A stretch of 50,307 nucleotides of DNA, taken from NCBI GenBank assembly GCA_031551755.1, contig JAVBNE010000099.1:1-50307 (forward strand), written 5' to 3'. Positions 32,698 to 41,054 of this stretch are shown here, piece after piece. Both the position numbers and the translations under genes were made by a program. Source of the stretch: JAVBMU01 sp031551755 (GTDB taxonomy: Bacteria; Actinomycetota; Actinomycetes; Actinomycetales; Cellulomonadaceae). The notes beneath the pieces were generated by a model, which searched no databases, was not told the origin of the DNA, and saw nothing but the letters and a program-made list of their open reading frames with translations. The stretch's first letter is position 1. Each line of letters starts with the position of its first letter.

Positions 32698-32878
32698 GGC
32701 TACTCCTTCAGCATCCCAGGTGTGTCGCCCCTCACGCTAGGCCCGTGCTGCTGGTCGTCGCATCGGTCCGTCGTACCGCTACTTGATCCATGCTGTACGG
32801 CGGTATGAAACGCCGTCCCGGCCGTTCGGCCCCGGCGAGGTCCTTGTGTGGTGGCTGGCTCCGACCCCGCAGTTCTCT

Positions 32879-33907
32879 TCACGCGCGCCGGAGGTGACGC
32901 GTCGCTCGCTCGACCGCCGGCGTGAGGATGAGCGCCACCACATAGGCGATCAGGACACCGGCCAACACCCACAACACTCTCTCCGCAAACCGCGACCACA
33001 ACTCGATCTCCGAGGGAATCGGATACTCCAGCAGGATGAAGAGCACGATGGTGATGAAGAACGGCGCGATATACGCCCGTGAGGGTTGGGTGCCACCGGC
33101 ACAGGCAACGGCTATCCCGGCGACGATCGTCGCCACGGCCGGAGCCGGGTCGAGCATGAGGAACAGCGAGGCAATGAGCGCCGACGCGAGGATCGACCCC
33201 ACCCGCCATATCGATCGGAACTGCTGCATCTCGGCCCGGGGTCGGGACACCAGCCCAGCGGAACCGGCCACCCATCCGGTGTGATCCAGATGAAAGCCGA
33301 CGCCTGTGGCGATGGCGATCGAGGTCGCGAACTGAAGGCCGAATCGCTGGGCCGCGGCGACCGGAAGCGGCGCGGGCGGTGCCGGAGCCGGGCTGGGTCG
33401 CTCGGGAAAGCACAGGGCGACGCCGAGCGCGAGTATCGAGGAGGCCACCATCAAACCCAGGAGCTTGGCCGCCACGGAGGCCGAGTCGAAGCTCAGACCG
33501 ACGGCAGCCACTGGAACCACGAAGAGTGCCCCTAGCGGGCGCCCGCCCGGTTTCGACCAGCTCAGCGCCGCTCCGAAGGCCAACGCCGCAAGGACCAGGG
33601 CGGCGACCCAGACGTTCGTGAACTGTTTCAATGCGCCACCGATCGCCAAGGAGACCGGCAACAGGATGGCCAGGATGAGTACCCGTGCCCGGCCGCGGCG
33701 TTTCGGGGCGACTCCTGAGAAGGCAGCTGGGACCAACCCGAAGACCATCGCGACTCCCGCATGGGGGTCCCCGGAGGCGCCCACCAAGACCGCCGGGATC
33801 GCGCACAACGCAATCACCACGAAAGTGCGGTGGTCCCAGGCGAAGAGCGGTGCGGCCCGGGGCGCCTGATTTGGCTGTGGCGTAGTCGCCTGTCCTGCTT
33901 GCGTCAT
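32879..33907 (-). CDS. FUSC-like multi-pass membrane protein
   Basis: 342 residues with about ten hydrophobic helices in two blocks, separated by a Pro/Ala-rich cytoplasmic linker (ERPSPAPAPPAPLPVAAAQR). The second half (FATSIAIATGVGFHLDHTGWVAGSAGLVSRP, GSILASALIASLFLM) resembles the FUSC/aromatic-acid-exporter fold. The ATG at 33907 (MTQAGQATT) is preceded by CGAGGAA; upstream in-frame ATGs at 33922 and 33937 have no signal. A role in efflux of small organic acids is possible but inferred from fold resemblance only. Confidence 0.7.
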   Translation of the reverse strand: MTQAGQATTPQPNQAPRAAPLFAWDHRTFVVIALCAIPAVLVGASGDPHAGVAMVFGLVPAAFSGVAPKRRGRARVLILAILLPVSLAIGGALKQFTNVWVAALVLAALAFGAALSWSKPGGRPLGALFVVPVAAVGLSFDSASVAAKLLGLMVASSILALGVALCFPERPSPAPAPPAPLPVAAAQRFGLQFATSIAIATGVGFHLDHTGWVAGSAGLVSRPRAEMQQFRSIWRVGSILASALIASLFLMLDPAPAVATIVAGIAVACAGGTQPSRAYIAPFFITIVLFILLEYPIPSEIELWSRFAERVLWVLAGVLIAYVVALILTPAVERATRHLRRA

Positions 33908-33991
33908 GTTGTTCCTCGGCATTGAAAGGATCGCCACTCCGTGGGACCGGTAGGCTTGTCTCGCCTATCCAACAGCAGAATAGGACCAGTC

Positions 33992-34171
33992 ATGGTCAGC
34001 AAGTCATCGGCCCCTCGTAAGGCGGCCCCCGTTTCCGAGCGATCCGTCCCCCAGGAGGCGATCAATCAAGCGTTGCGCCTGGCCGGGGGCGACCCTTCCC
34101 GACTGCGCATCGAGGCGGACGGTTCGGTCACGGTGCTCAACGGATCACGAACCACGCAGCGCAAGCGGTAA
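33992..34171 (+). CDS. Small conserved-looking protein, 59 residues
   Basis: A basic, Ser/Ala-rich N-terminus (MVSKSSAPRKAAPV) followed by EAINQALRLAGGDPSRLRIE and ADGSVTVLN, a helix then two strands, ending in TTQRKR. AGGACC precedes the ATG by five bases. It sits between the FUSC-like gene (divergent) and idi (41 bases downstream). No family recognised. Confidence 0.6.
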   Translation: MVSKSSAPRKAAPVSERSVPQEAINQALRLAGGDPSRLRIEADGSVTVLNGSRTTQRKR

Positions 34172-34212
34172 CGCTCCGTGTCCATCCCTTCGACTCCACG
34201 GCGCACGATTCG

Positions 34213-34812
34213 GTGATCCACGAACCGGTTGCCGCTGATCATGTCGTCGTGGTTGACGACGATGGTGCTCGCCTAGGTACTTTCGACCGCGCGGCCGTGC
34301 ACACCGCGGAGACGCCGTTGCATCTGGCGTTCTCCTGTTACCTCCTCGACGGCGAGGGTCGGTTGTTGGTGACCCGTCGAGCACTCATCAAACGCACATG
34401 GCCGGGCGTGTGGACGAACTCCTTCTGTGGCCATCCGCGTTGGTCGGAGACCGTCGAGGAGTCGATCGACCGGCACGCGGCACACGAGTTGAACGTGGCG
34501 ATCACCGATCTCCGCGTGGCCGTGCCGACGTTCCGCTACCGCGCGATCGATGCCTCCGGGGTGGTCGAGAACGAGATCTGCCCGGTGTACCTCGCGCGCT
34601 ATGCCGGGCCGGCGTGCGACCTGCAGAGCGATCCTGAGGCGCTTGCGGGAGCCGGGTCGGCGGGTGTCGTGGCGAACCCTGACGAGGTGATGGACCTCGC
34701 CTGGGTTCAGCCAGCGGATTTGAGGCGCGCCGTCGAACTGACGCCCTGGGCGTTCAGCCCGTGGATGGTGCTGCAACTCGGCGCCTTACGCGAGGCCGGG
34801 GCACTGGGCTGA
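34213..34812 (+). CDS. idi: Isopentenyl-diphosphate delta-isomerase, type 1
   Basis: 199 residues, a Nudix-fold isomerase converting IPP to DMAPP for isoprenoid synthesis. Motifs: LHLAFSCYLLDGEGRLLVTRRA, active-site Cys in WTNSFCGHPR, the metal-binding REES-equivalent (ETVEESIDRHAAHEL) and catalytic Glu in VVENEICPVY. The length is slightly above the ~180-residue norm. The GTG start at 34213 has only a weak ribosome binding site. No other isoprenoid genes are adjacent. Confidence 0.92.
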   Translation: MIHEPVAADHVVVVDDDGARLGTFDRAAVHTAETPLHLAFSCYLLDGEGRLLVTRRALIKRTWPGVWTNSFCGHPRWSETVEESIDRHAAHELNVAITDLRVAVPTFRYRAIDASGVVENEICPVYLARYAGPACDLQSDPEALAGAGSAGVVANPDEVMDLAWVQPADLRRAVELTPWAFSPWMVLQLGALREAGALG

Positions 34813-34834
34813 GCGGATGTTTTGAGGTAACCAT

Positions 34835-35098
34835 ATGAGCAGGTACAACAGCGTGAACTGCACTCCGTTCACCGACGAAGATGTCGAGCGCTGGGCAGTG
34901 GAGGCTGAGTCCGAACAGGGCTACGCCGGAAAGCACCTTGGCCCTTCGGTGCCTGGCCGGCCGATCAGCGTGGGTGCCAAAGCGCGCCCCTTCACGCTGC
35001 GCCTCGACGCCGCGCGCCGGGCGAAGCTGGACGAAGTGGCCCAGGAGCGGCGCACCACGCCTTCACAGTTGATGCGCGAGCTCATCGACGCACTGTGA
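34835..35098 (+). CDS. Ribbon-helix-helix (CopG-like) DNA-binding protein
   Basis: 87 residues. The C-terminal ~40 (PFTLRLDAARRAKLDEVAQE, TTPSQLMRELIDAL) match the ribbon-helix-helix fold used by antitoxins. The N-terminal half (TPFTDEDVERWAVEAESEQG) matches antitoxins that carry their toxin-binding part at the front. GAGGT lies upstream of the ATG. No toxin gene follows: the next bases hold a hairpin and no PIN- or RelE-like frame. It is either an orphan antitoxin or a stand-alone regulator. Confidence 0.75.
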   Translation: MSRYNSVNCTPFTDEDVERWAVEAESEQGYAGKHLGPSVPGRPISVGAKARPFTLRLDAARRAKLDEVAQERRTTPSQLMRELIDAL

Positions 35099-35122
35099 CA
35101 TCGCGCTGCGATGACGAGTCGA

Positions 35123-35148
35123 CCCGCGGGCAGCAAGAAGCCCGCGGG
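35123..35148 (+). terminator. Hairpin after the ribbon-helix-helix gene
   Basis: A 9-bp GC-only stem, CCCGCGGGC (35123-35131) with its complement at 35140-35148, loop of eight bases, 25 bases after the stop. A third CCCGCGGGC occurs near 35190. Confidence 0.7.
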
Positions 35149-35279
35149 GTGACGGTGATCCGTCGGCCGTGCTGGACGAGGGCACGGCACCCGCGGGCTC
35201 CGGTGGTTGCGTGGTATTCGCGCGTCGCCGGGCGGCAAGCCGCCGACGGTGCTCGAATGCGTCCGTCGTTGCGCGACGA

Positions 35280-35318
35280 CTAGCGCGCAACCACCTCACG
35301 AGTCCAAGAAGACTTCAC
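35280..35318 (-). CDS. Putative 12-residue peptide (leader-like micro-ORF)
   Basis: AAAGGAGGT (minus strand, 35337-35329) lies ten bases before a GTG at 35318, which opens MKSSWTREVVAR and ends with TAG at 35280; a small hairpin follows directly. The ribosome binding site is the strongest in the window, which is unexpected in a supposedly empty gap. No gene follows on the minus strand, so it is not an obvious attenuator. The same frame is open further upstream antisense to the phosphatase, but that part is not protein-like. Confidence 0.4.
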   Translation of the reverse strand: MKSSWTREVVAR

Positions 35319-35427
35319 TTTTCGGACCACCTCCTTTCGCGTGTAATGCGACCGTACGCCTTGGCGATGCCGTGCGCGAGGGTTTATTCGGCGGCAGTTC
35401 GCGACTCTCCACAGGAGGCCGTCAGCC

Positions 35428-36015
35428 GTGTCCTCCGACCGTGCGGGCACTTGTCCTACGGTGGTTGCCATGGCCGCCTTCGCAACGCCCGCCTGGGACG
35501 TATTTCGTGTGATGACCGTCTGCACGGGAAACATCTGCCGGTCGCCGATGGCCGAGATCGTGTTGCGTGCCAGGTTCACGGCGGCCGGTCTCGCGGACCG
35601 CGTGGCGATCGACTCGACGGGCATCAGCTCCGAGGAGGAGGGCAACCCGATCGACCGCCGCGCACGGCTCGCATTGCGGGCGCGAGGCTACGCGGTTGAT
35701 GACAGTCACCGGGCACGGCGGGTGCACCCGGCTGATGTCAGTGCCCGCGATCTGGTGTTGGCGATGACCTCCCAGCACGCCCGGGCTCTGCGGCGCCTGC
35801 GCTCCGGCGCACCTGACATCGACGACGACGTGGTGCGTATGTACCGGTCCTTCGATCCCGCGGCGCCCGTGGTCCGCAGTGGCGATCCTGAGCATGTTCT
35901 GGACGTCGCCGACCCCTGGTACGGAGGGCCGGCGGACTTCGAGTACTGCCTCACCGAGGTCGAGGCGGCAGCCGACCCCATCGTGGCCTATGTCCGGGAT
36001 TTGCTCGACCAGTAG
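35428..36015 (+). CDS. Low-molecular-weight protein tyrosine phosphatase
   Basis: 195 residues. The phosphate-binding loop CTGNICRS (CX5R) and the general-acid motif DVADPWYGG are intact, so it should be active. Known family roles include exported or regulatory tyrosine phosphatases (PtpA) and exopolysaccharide control. The GTG at 35428 has AGGAGG nine bases upstream; an ATG at 35470 with a weaker GGTGG would give the shorter N-terminus more usual for the family, so the start is open. It is followed by a two-component system in the same direction. Confidence 0.88.
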   Translation: MSSDRAGTCPTVVAMAAFATPAWDVFRVMTVCTGNICRSPMAEIVLRARFTAAGLADRVAIDSTGISSEEEGNPIDRRARLALRARGYAVDDSHRARRVHPADVSARDLVLAMTSQHARALRRLRSGAPDIDDDVVRMYRSFDPAAPVVRSGDPEHVLDVADPWYGGPADFEYCLTEVEAAADPIVAYVRDLLDQ

Positions 36016-36064
36016 AGCGCGGCCCTGACGGGCGTCCGGTAGTGGTCGCGGTTAGCCTCGCCCC

Positions 36065-37189
36065 ATGCGGTGGCGTTCGACCCCGGAGGTCGCCCTCGAC
36101 CTGACGATTGCTGCCATCACGGGAGTGCTGGGACTCATAATCGTGGCGAGCCGTTTCCGGGCCGGCACGCTCAACGTGGAACCGGGCGCCGCCGCCTCGG
36201 CGCAGGTGGCCGGCGCGGTTGCTCTCATCGGTAGGCGCCGGATGCCGGTGGTGACATTGGCTGTCACCTTGCTGGTCTCGGTGGTATTTCCGGTGGTGGC
36301 GGTGCTGGTGGCATTACACGCCGTCGGCCGGTATGTCGCCTCGGAGCGGGTGAATGCCGCAGCGGAGTCCATCGCAGTGGTTTTCGCGTTGACGATTTGG
36401 GTCACGGCCGCGCACGCTCGAACCTCGGAGAACCAGCCGTTCTTCGCCCAACCCCTGGCGGCATATGTGCTGATGGGGATCGTTCCTTGGGCGGTGGGGC
36501 GGGCGGAGCGAAGTTCCGTGGCAAGCGCAGGGCTGCGTGCGGCGGCGGCCGATGCCGAGTCGCGGGTCCGCTCCGCCGCTGCCGCCGCCGCGGAGCGGGA
36601 ACGGTTGGCACGCGAAATGCATGACATCGTCGCACACCGGATCAGTTTGGTGGTTCTCCAGACGAACCTCCTGGAGACGAGTTCGACGGACCTGCGGGTC
36701 CTCGACGGCGTTCGGCAGATCCGCTCCACCGGCCAGGAAGCCTTGGACGAGATGCGAGAGGTCCTAGGCATGTTGCAGAGCCCGGATGGGGCGGATCGTG
36801 CGCCATCTCTGACCCGGGTGCATGAACTCGTCGCCGACGCTCGCGGGGTCGGCCAGCCGGTCGCCCTCACCCTGGACATCCGCGCCGAGGACGTCAGCGG
36901 ACCCGTGGAGCGCACTATTTTCCGCATTGTGCAGGAGGCGCTGACCAACGCCACCCGGCATTCCCCCGGGGCCGCCACCCAAGTCGAGGTCAAGCAGGTT
37001 GCCGGTGACGTCGAGGTGCGGGTGGCTAACGGCCCACCGGCGAAGGAGCCAACCGGGCTGACCACCGGCGGCCACGGCTTGACTGGCCTGCGAGAGCGGG
37101 TCGCGTTGGTGGGTGGCACCATCTCGGCAGGGAGGACGGCGGATGGCGGCTTCGCGGTCGATGCGCGTATGCCAGGGAGGAAATCGTGA
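36065..37189 (+). CDS. Sensor histidine kinase, NarL/DesK-type
   Basis: 374 residues. The N-terminal half has about five membrane helices without a large external domain. A short coiled segment (AAAAAAERERLAREMHD) leads into the HisKA_3 dimerisation domain with phospho-accepting His in REMHDIVAHRISLVV. The ATPase domain has the N-box in VQEALTNATRHS and a G-box in GHGLTGLRERV. It overlaps the response regulator by four bases (GTGA). The stimulus is unknown; the membrane-embedded sensor suggests an envelope signal. Confidence 0.92.
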   Translation: MRWRSTPEVALDLTIAAITGVLGLIIVASRFRAGTLNVEPGAAASAQVAGAVALIGRRRMPVVTLAVTLLVSVVFPVVAVLVALHAVGRYVASERVNAAAESIAVVFALTIWVTAAHARTSENQPFFAQPLAAYVLMGIVPWAVGRAERSSVASAGLRAAAADAESRVRSAAAAAAERERLAREMHDIVAHRISLVVLQTNLLETSSTDLRVLDGVRQIRSTGQEALDEMREVLGMLQSPDGADRAPSLTRVHELVADARGVGQPVALTLDIRAEDVSGPVERTIFRIVQEALTNATRHSPGAATQVEVKQVAGDVEVRVANGPPAKEPTGLTTGGHGLTGLRERVALVGGTISAGRTADGGFAVDARMPGRKS

Positions 37190-37836
37190 TCCGAGTGCTC
37201 GTGGTCGATGACGAGCAGTTGTTCCGGGACGGCATCGCCCGGCTAGTCGACTCCGCTACGGATATGACGGTCGTTGGGCGGGCAGGCGATGGTAAGGCTG
37301 GCGTCGAGGCTGTCTTGGCACATCGCCCCGACGTCGTGCTCATGGACGTGCAGATGCCGGTTATGGACGGCCTTCGTGCGACCCAAGAAGTGTTGCGGAC
37401 CCGGCCTGGAACGGCCGTGGTCATGCTCACCAGCTTCCAGCACGACGAGTACCTGCTGCCGGCACTGCGACTGGGGGCTGTCGGCTACCTGCTCAAGGAC
37501 TCCAGCACCGAAGAGTTGCTGCGCGGGATCAGGGCCGCGGCGGCCGGAGACGCCATGTTGTCCCCGGCTGTGACCCGACAACTGCTCGCGCAGATCGGGA
37601 GTGCACTGTCGACGCGGGAGGCGGATGCGCGGCGTCGGCTGGAGGTGTTGAGCGGGCGGGAACGGGACGTCTTCTCCCACCTGGCCCTCGGTGAGTCGAA
37701 TGCGCAGATCGCCCAGGCGTTGTTCATGGCGGAGCCGACCGTCAAGGCCCATCTGACGCATGCGATGGCGAAGGTGGGCGTCACGAACCGCACCCAAGCG
37801 GCGATCCTCGCGCACGAGGCCGGTCTGACACCGTGA
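37186..37836 (+). CDS. NarL/LuxR-family response regulator
   Basis: 216 residues: receiver domain (1-120) with acidic pocket VVDDEQ, phospho-acceptor Asp in VVLMDVQMPVMDG and the Lys in GYLLKDSS; C-terminal LuxR helix-turn-helix (LSGREREV-like LSGRERDVFSHLALGESNAQ, then EPTVKAHLTHAMAKVGVTNRTQ). Partner of the kinase encoded just upstream; targets unknown. Confidence 0.93.
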   Translation: MIRVLVVDDEQLFRDGIARLVDSATDMTVVGRAGDGKAGVEAVLAHRPDVVLMDVQMPVMDGLRATQEVLRTRPGTAVVMLTSFQHDEYLLPALRLGAVGYLLKDSSTEELLRGIRAAAAGDAMLSPAVTRQLLAQIGSALSTREADARRRLEVLSGRERDVFSHLALGESNAQIAQALFMAEPTVKAHLTHAMAKVGVTNRTQAAILAHEAGLTP

Positions 37837-37838
37837 GG

Positions 37839-37866
37839 GGTCCGGCCGCATCGATTCGGCTGGACC
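37839..37866. terminator. Hairpin between convergent genes
   Basis: A 10-pair stem with one G-U (37839-37848 with 37857-37866), three bases after the response-regulator stop codon. Confidence 0.7.
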
Positions 37867-37898
37867 GATAGGTCCGGCCGGGCCTGCGGTGCTTCGCT

Positions 37899-38564
37899 TC
37901 AGGCGGTCCGGTCAACCCGACGGGCGCCGCGGATCGCGAGGAAGATCAGCGCGGCCAACGCGAGAGCGCCCAGCGCCACGATGAGCACACCGCCGACGTT
38001 CACCGAGTTGGCGACGTCACTACACGCCTTCGTTCCCTCGATCGGGGTGTTGGTGTCCAGGTCCATGCCCTGGCCGGTGGACTCGTCATAGCAGTCATTG
38101 GCCGCCATCATCATGCCTGCGATGGCCGCGATGAAGGTCACCAGGCCGACGAGGGAGGCCACGATTGACGTGATCTTCTCCCACGGCCTCCACAGCGGGG
38201 ACAGGCCGACGATCACGCAAGCGGCGATCAGTGCCGCGATGGGTAGGAAGAAGATCGACCCCGCGATGCCGACGAGTTGCAGGAGCAGCACGATCGGCGC
38301 CACCCATGCGGCCGCCAGCCGCTGACGGCCGGCTTTGGCGTCGGTGGCCCCGGCCACGTCCTTCGCCGGGCCGAGGCGGTCGAGGATCGCCTGAACCTGG
38401 GCGTCGCTCGGGTCGGGACCGACGGCGGCGAGGGCGTCATGAAGGTGTTCGCGTACGCCGAGGAGGGTGTCCGCGCGGGCCGCGGGTTCGGTTCCTTCCA
38501 GGTGGGTGTTGAGTTCGGCGAGGTAGGCCTCGACCTTGGGGGGAAAGGTCGTGGGTGCGGTCAC
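37899..38564 (-). CDS. HAAS-domain membrane protein 1
   Basis: 221 residues. A cytoplasmic N-terminal helical domain (about 1-70: VEAYLAELNTHLEGTEPAAR, LLGVREHLHDALAAVGPD) of the HAAS type is followed by four membrane helices, with an external loop containing two cysteines (NDCYDESTG, TKACSD). HAAS proteins are coupled with PadR regulators and are thought to act as membrane-linked modulators. Last gene of the PadR operon, 142 bases after the second HAAS gene. Confidence 0.78.
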   Translation of the reverse strand: MTAPTTFPPKVEAYLAELNTHLEGTEPAARADTLLGVREHLHDALAAVGPDPSDAQVQAILDRLGPAKDVAGATDAKAGRQRLAAAWVAPIVLLLQLVGIAGSIFFLPIAALIAACVIVGLSPLWRPWEKITSIVASLVGLVTFIAAIAGMMMAANDCYDESTGQGMDLDTNTPIEGTKACSDVANSVNVGGVLIVALGALALAALIFLAIRGARRVDRTA

Positions 38565-38706
38565 GATCGTGCTCCTTCGAAGCGGGCGGCGGGAGGCCGG
38601 AGTCAGGGGTGTGGGTCCGGCAGCATGCCGGTGCCGGTGCCGGTGGCGTTGGGGCGTCGTGGCCCAGGCCGGGTGGGGCGTGGTGCCGGTCGGGTGGGTG
38701 CGGGTG

Positions 38707-39399
38707 TCAGCTCATGGCGGGACTCCGGCGCCAGGCGCGCACGGCTAGCAAGGCGGGCACGACCAGTGCGACGACGACGGCGAGGACACCGAGCAGTGTC
38801 CGGAGGGCGCCATCGGTGTCTGCGAAGCCGAGGATCATGAACGCCGCAAAGGTCACACCGAGGCCGGCCAGGATGCCGAGGACCTTTTCCAGCGACTTCC
38901 ACAGGGGCGCGAGGCACATCAACACGATCGCGCCGAAGATGAGCGCCCACCCGGTGGGCCAGAACCACGGCTGCGGGCTCGTCTCCGGGTCGATGGCAAG
39001 GACGAGGGCGGCCCCGAAGACGGACAGCGCCAGGTAGCTGGCGGGTATCCACCGTCCGAAGAACCTGCGCGGTGGCCGGAAGCTCGCCCGGCGCAGCACC
39101 TCGTCGGCCACCTCCAGGGGCGAACCAAGCCCTGCCAGGATCTCCTGGACCTCCGTCGGTGCCGGGAGGTGACCGAGGTCGTCGAGGCGGGCCTCGATGT
39201 GCTCGCCGATGTCTGCCAGGATCTCCGACCGCACCTCGGCGTCGGCGGCCTCCAGCCGCACATCCAGGGCGCTGAGGTAGGCCGCCACGGCCGGGTCCGT
39301 GGAGCGGGGGCCGCCATGGGAGCTGCAGTCCGCCTGGTCGTTCCGGCCGTTCCGGTCGTGATGGCCAATGGAGCCGACTGGGTCGGTCGGTGTACTCAC
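38707..39399 (-). CDS. HAAS-domain membrane protein 2
   Basis: 230 residues. A His/Asn/Asp-rich leader (GHHDRNGRNDQADCSSHGG) precedes the HAAS helical domain (AVAAYLSALDVRLEAADAEV, ILADIGEHIEARLDDLGHLP) and four membrane helices. It overlaps the PadR gene by four bases (GTGA), so the two are coupled. It is distantly related to the next gene downstream (HAAS protein 1). Confidence 0.8.
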   Translation of the reverse strand: MSTPTDPVGSIGHHDRNGRNDQADCSSHGGPRSTDPAVAAYLSALDVRLEAADAEVRSEILADIGEHIEARLDDLGHLPAPTEVQEILAGLGSPLEVADEVLRRASFRPPRRFFGRWIPASYLALSVFGAALVLAIDPETSPQPWFWPTGWALIFGAIVLMCLAPLWKSLEKVLGILAGLGVTFAAFMILGFADTDGALRTLLGVLAVVVALVVPALLAVRAWRRSPAMS

Positions 39400-39746
39400 G
39401 ACTCCTCCGTCGGGGTATAGAGCGCGTCGTCGACCGCGTTGCGGAAGGTCTGCCAGGTCTTGGTGAACCGGTCGAGGGCTTCGCGGCCGCTGTCGGTCAG
39501 CTGGTAGTAGCGCCGGGGTGGCCCGGAGGTCGACTCCTGCCAGGCAGTCGCGACGTGGCCGGTCCGGCGCAGCCGGGACAGCAGCGGGTACAGGGTGCCC
39601 TCACCGTTCATCAGGATGCCGTCCTGGGACAGTCGCCGGGCGATGTCCAGGCCGTACCACTCTCGTTCGCGCAGGAGAGCGAGCACGCAGTACTCGACCG
39701 CTCCGCGGCGCAACCCCGAGAGGACGGGGTCGTCAGCAGGTTCCAT
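39396..39746 (-). CDS. PadR-family transcriptional regulator
   Basis: 116 residues: winged helix with VEYCVLALLREREWYGLDIAR, GEGTLYPLLSRLRRTGHVA and RRYYQLTDSGREAL, then a short dimerisation helix. The start at 39746 (MEPADDPVLSGLRRG) is chosen by family length; the open frame continues far upstream antisense to the aminotransferase and is not coding. It would regulate its own HAAS operon, as in other PadR/HAAS loci. Confidence 0.88.
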   Translation of the reverse strand: MEPADDPVLSGLRRGAVEYCVLALLREREWYGLDIARRLSQDGILMNGEGTLYPLLSRLRRTGHVATAWQESTSGPPRRYYQLTDSGREALDRFTKTWQTFRNAVDDALYTPTEES

Positions 39747-39806
39747 GTGACGCACGATACCCAGTGTGGCATGGTTCTCGTCAAGATAGCCGGGCAGAAT
39801 GGGGGG

Positions 39807-41054
39807 ATGAAGGTTTCCCGCCGTTCCCAGGTCTCCGCGTTCGCTGCCATGGAGGTCCTGGCCGCCGCCAATGCGCAACGCGCCGCCGGTCACGACGTCC
39901 TCAACCTCTGTGTCGGCGAACCGGCCACGGGTGCCTCCGACGTCGTGCGGCACCGCGCGATCGAGGTTCTGACCAGCGGCGACATCGGCTACACAGAGGC
40001 TCTTGGCGCGCCCGCGTTGCGTTCGGCCATCGCCGGCCACTACGACCGGTGGTACGGCATCGAGGTCGATCCCGGGCGGGTCGCCGTGACGACCGGCTCC
40101 TCCGGTGGGTTCCTGCTCGCCTTCCTCGCCGCCTTCGACGTCGGGGATCGCGTGGCGCTGGCCCGCCCCGGGTACCCCGCGTACAAGAACCTGCTGGCGG
40201 CGCTGGGATGCGAGGTCGTCGAGTTGGACTGTGGCCCGAACAGTCGCTACCAGCCGACAGTCGAACAACTCACCGAGGCTCACGCGGCCGGCCCGTTGAC
40301 GGGCCTGGTCATCGCCAGCCCGGCGAACCCCACCGGCACCATGATCCTGCCGGCCGAGCTGACCGCCGTCGCTGCCTGGTGCACGGCCCAAGGGGTCCAG
40401 CTGATCAGCGACGAGATCTACCACGGAATCACCTACGGCGAGGCCGGGCAGCCGGCCGGGCCGACGCTCGCCGGGTCGCACGCCGAAGCCGGGGAACTCG
40501 TCGGCGGCTCGGCGCCGTCGCGGGTGGGCGGGGCACTGCCCACCGCCGCCCGCTTCGACGACGCCGTCGTGGTGAACTCCTTCTCCAAGTACTGGGCCAT
40601 GACCGGCTGGCGGTTGGGCTGGCTGGTTCTCCCAGCAGAACTCGTGGGGCCGGTCGGGGCGCTCGCCGGCAACGTCGCGCTGTCCCCGCCCGGACTCGCC
40701 CAGCAGGCCGGGGTCGCGGCCTTCAGCGCCGAGGGCTACGCCGCAGCGGCCGAGAACGTCGGCCGCTATGCCGAATGCCGGGAGTTGGTGCTCTCCCGGT
40801 TGCCGGAGCTCGGCTGGTCTCAGGTCGCACCCGCCGACGGTGCGTTCTACGTTTACGCAAACATCAGCGCGGACGGCATGGATTCGATCACGTGGTGCTC
40901 GCGATTGCTCGCGGAGGCGAATGTCGCGCTCACACCGGGCACAGACTTCGATAACGTGGCCGGTCGCGAGTGGGTACGGCTATCCTTCGCGGCGTCTCCT
41001 GCTGTCGTGGCGGAGGCCGTCGAGCGAATCATCAGGTGGAGGCAAGGACTGTGA
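39807..41054 (+). CDS. PLP-dependent aminotransferase (class I/II)
   Basis: 415 residues from the ATG at 39807, with a GGGGG stretch just upstream. Fold type I motifs: LNLCVGEPATG, YTEALGAPALRSAI, TTGSSGGFLLAFLA, SPANPTGTM, DEIYHG, and the PLP-binding Lys261 in NSFSKYWAMTGWRLGW; the C-terminal Arg is in WVRLSFAAS. It resembles aspartate/aromatic-type aminotransferases; the substrate cannot be told. An insertion of about 30 residues (GEAGQPAGPTLAGSHAEAGE...) precedes the lysine. It overlaps the next gene by four bases. Confidence 0.9.
   Translation: MKVSRRSQVSAFAAMEVLAAANAQRAAGHDVLNLCVGEPATGASDVVRHRAIEVLTSGDIGYTEALGAPALRSAIAGHYDRWYGIEVDPGRVAVTTGSSGGFLLAFLAAFDVGDRVALARPGYPAYKNLLAALGCEVVELDCGPNSRYQPTVEQLTEAHAAGPLTGLVIASPANPTGTMILPAELTAVAAWCTAQGVQLISDEIYHGITYGEAGQPAGPTLAGSHAEAGELVGGSAPSRVGGALPTAARFDDAVVVNSFSKYWAMTGWRLGWLVLPAELVGPVGALAGNVALSPPGLAQQAGVAAFSAEGYAAAAENVGRYAECRELVLSRLPELGWSQVAPADGAFYVYANISADGMDSITWCSRLLAEANVALTPGTDFDNVAGREWVRLSFAASPAVVAEAVERIIRWRQGL

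Larger units (their letters stand above)
35099..35427. other. Intergenic region with hairpins and a 12-codon minus-strand frame
   Basis: About 330 bases without an ordinary gene. It contains the hairpin at 35123-35148, a second small hairpin (35266-35281, GTCGTT/GCGCGAC type) and the short frame at 35280-35318 on the minus strand behind a very strong ribosome binding site. AGGAGG at 35413-35418 on the + strand belongs to the phosphatase gene. Confidence 0.6.

Noticed and set aside
39396..40481. Long N-terminal extension of PadR
   Set aside because: Antisense to the aminotransferase; the normal PadR length is reached from the ATG at 39746.
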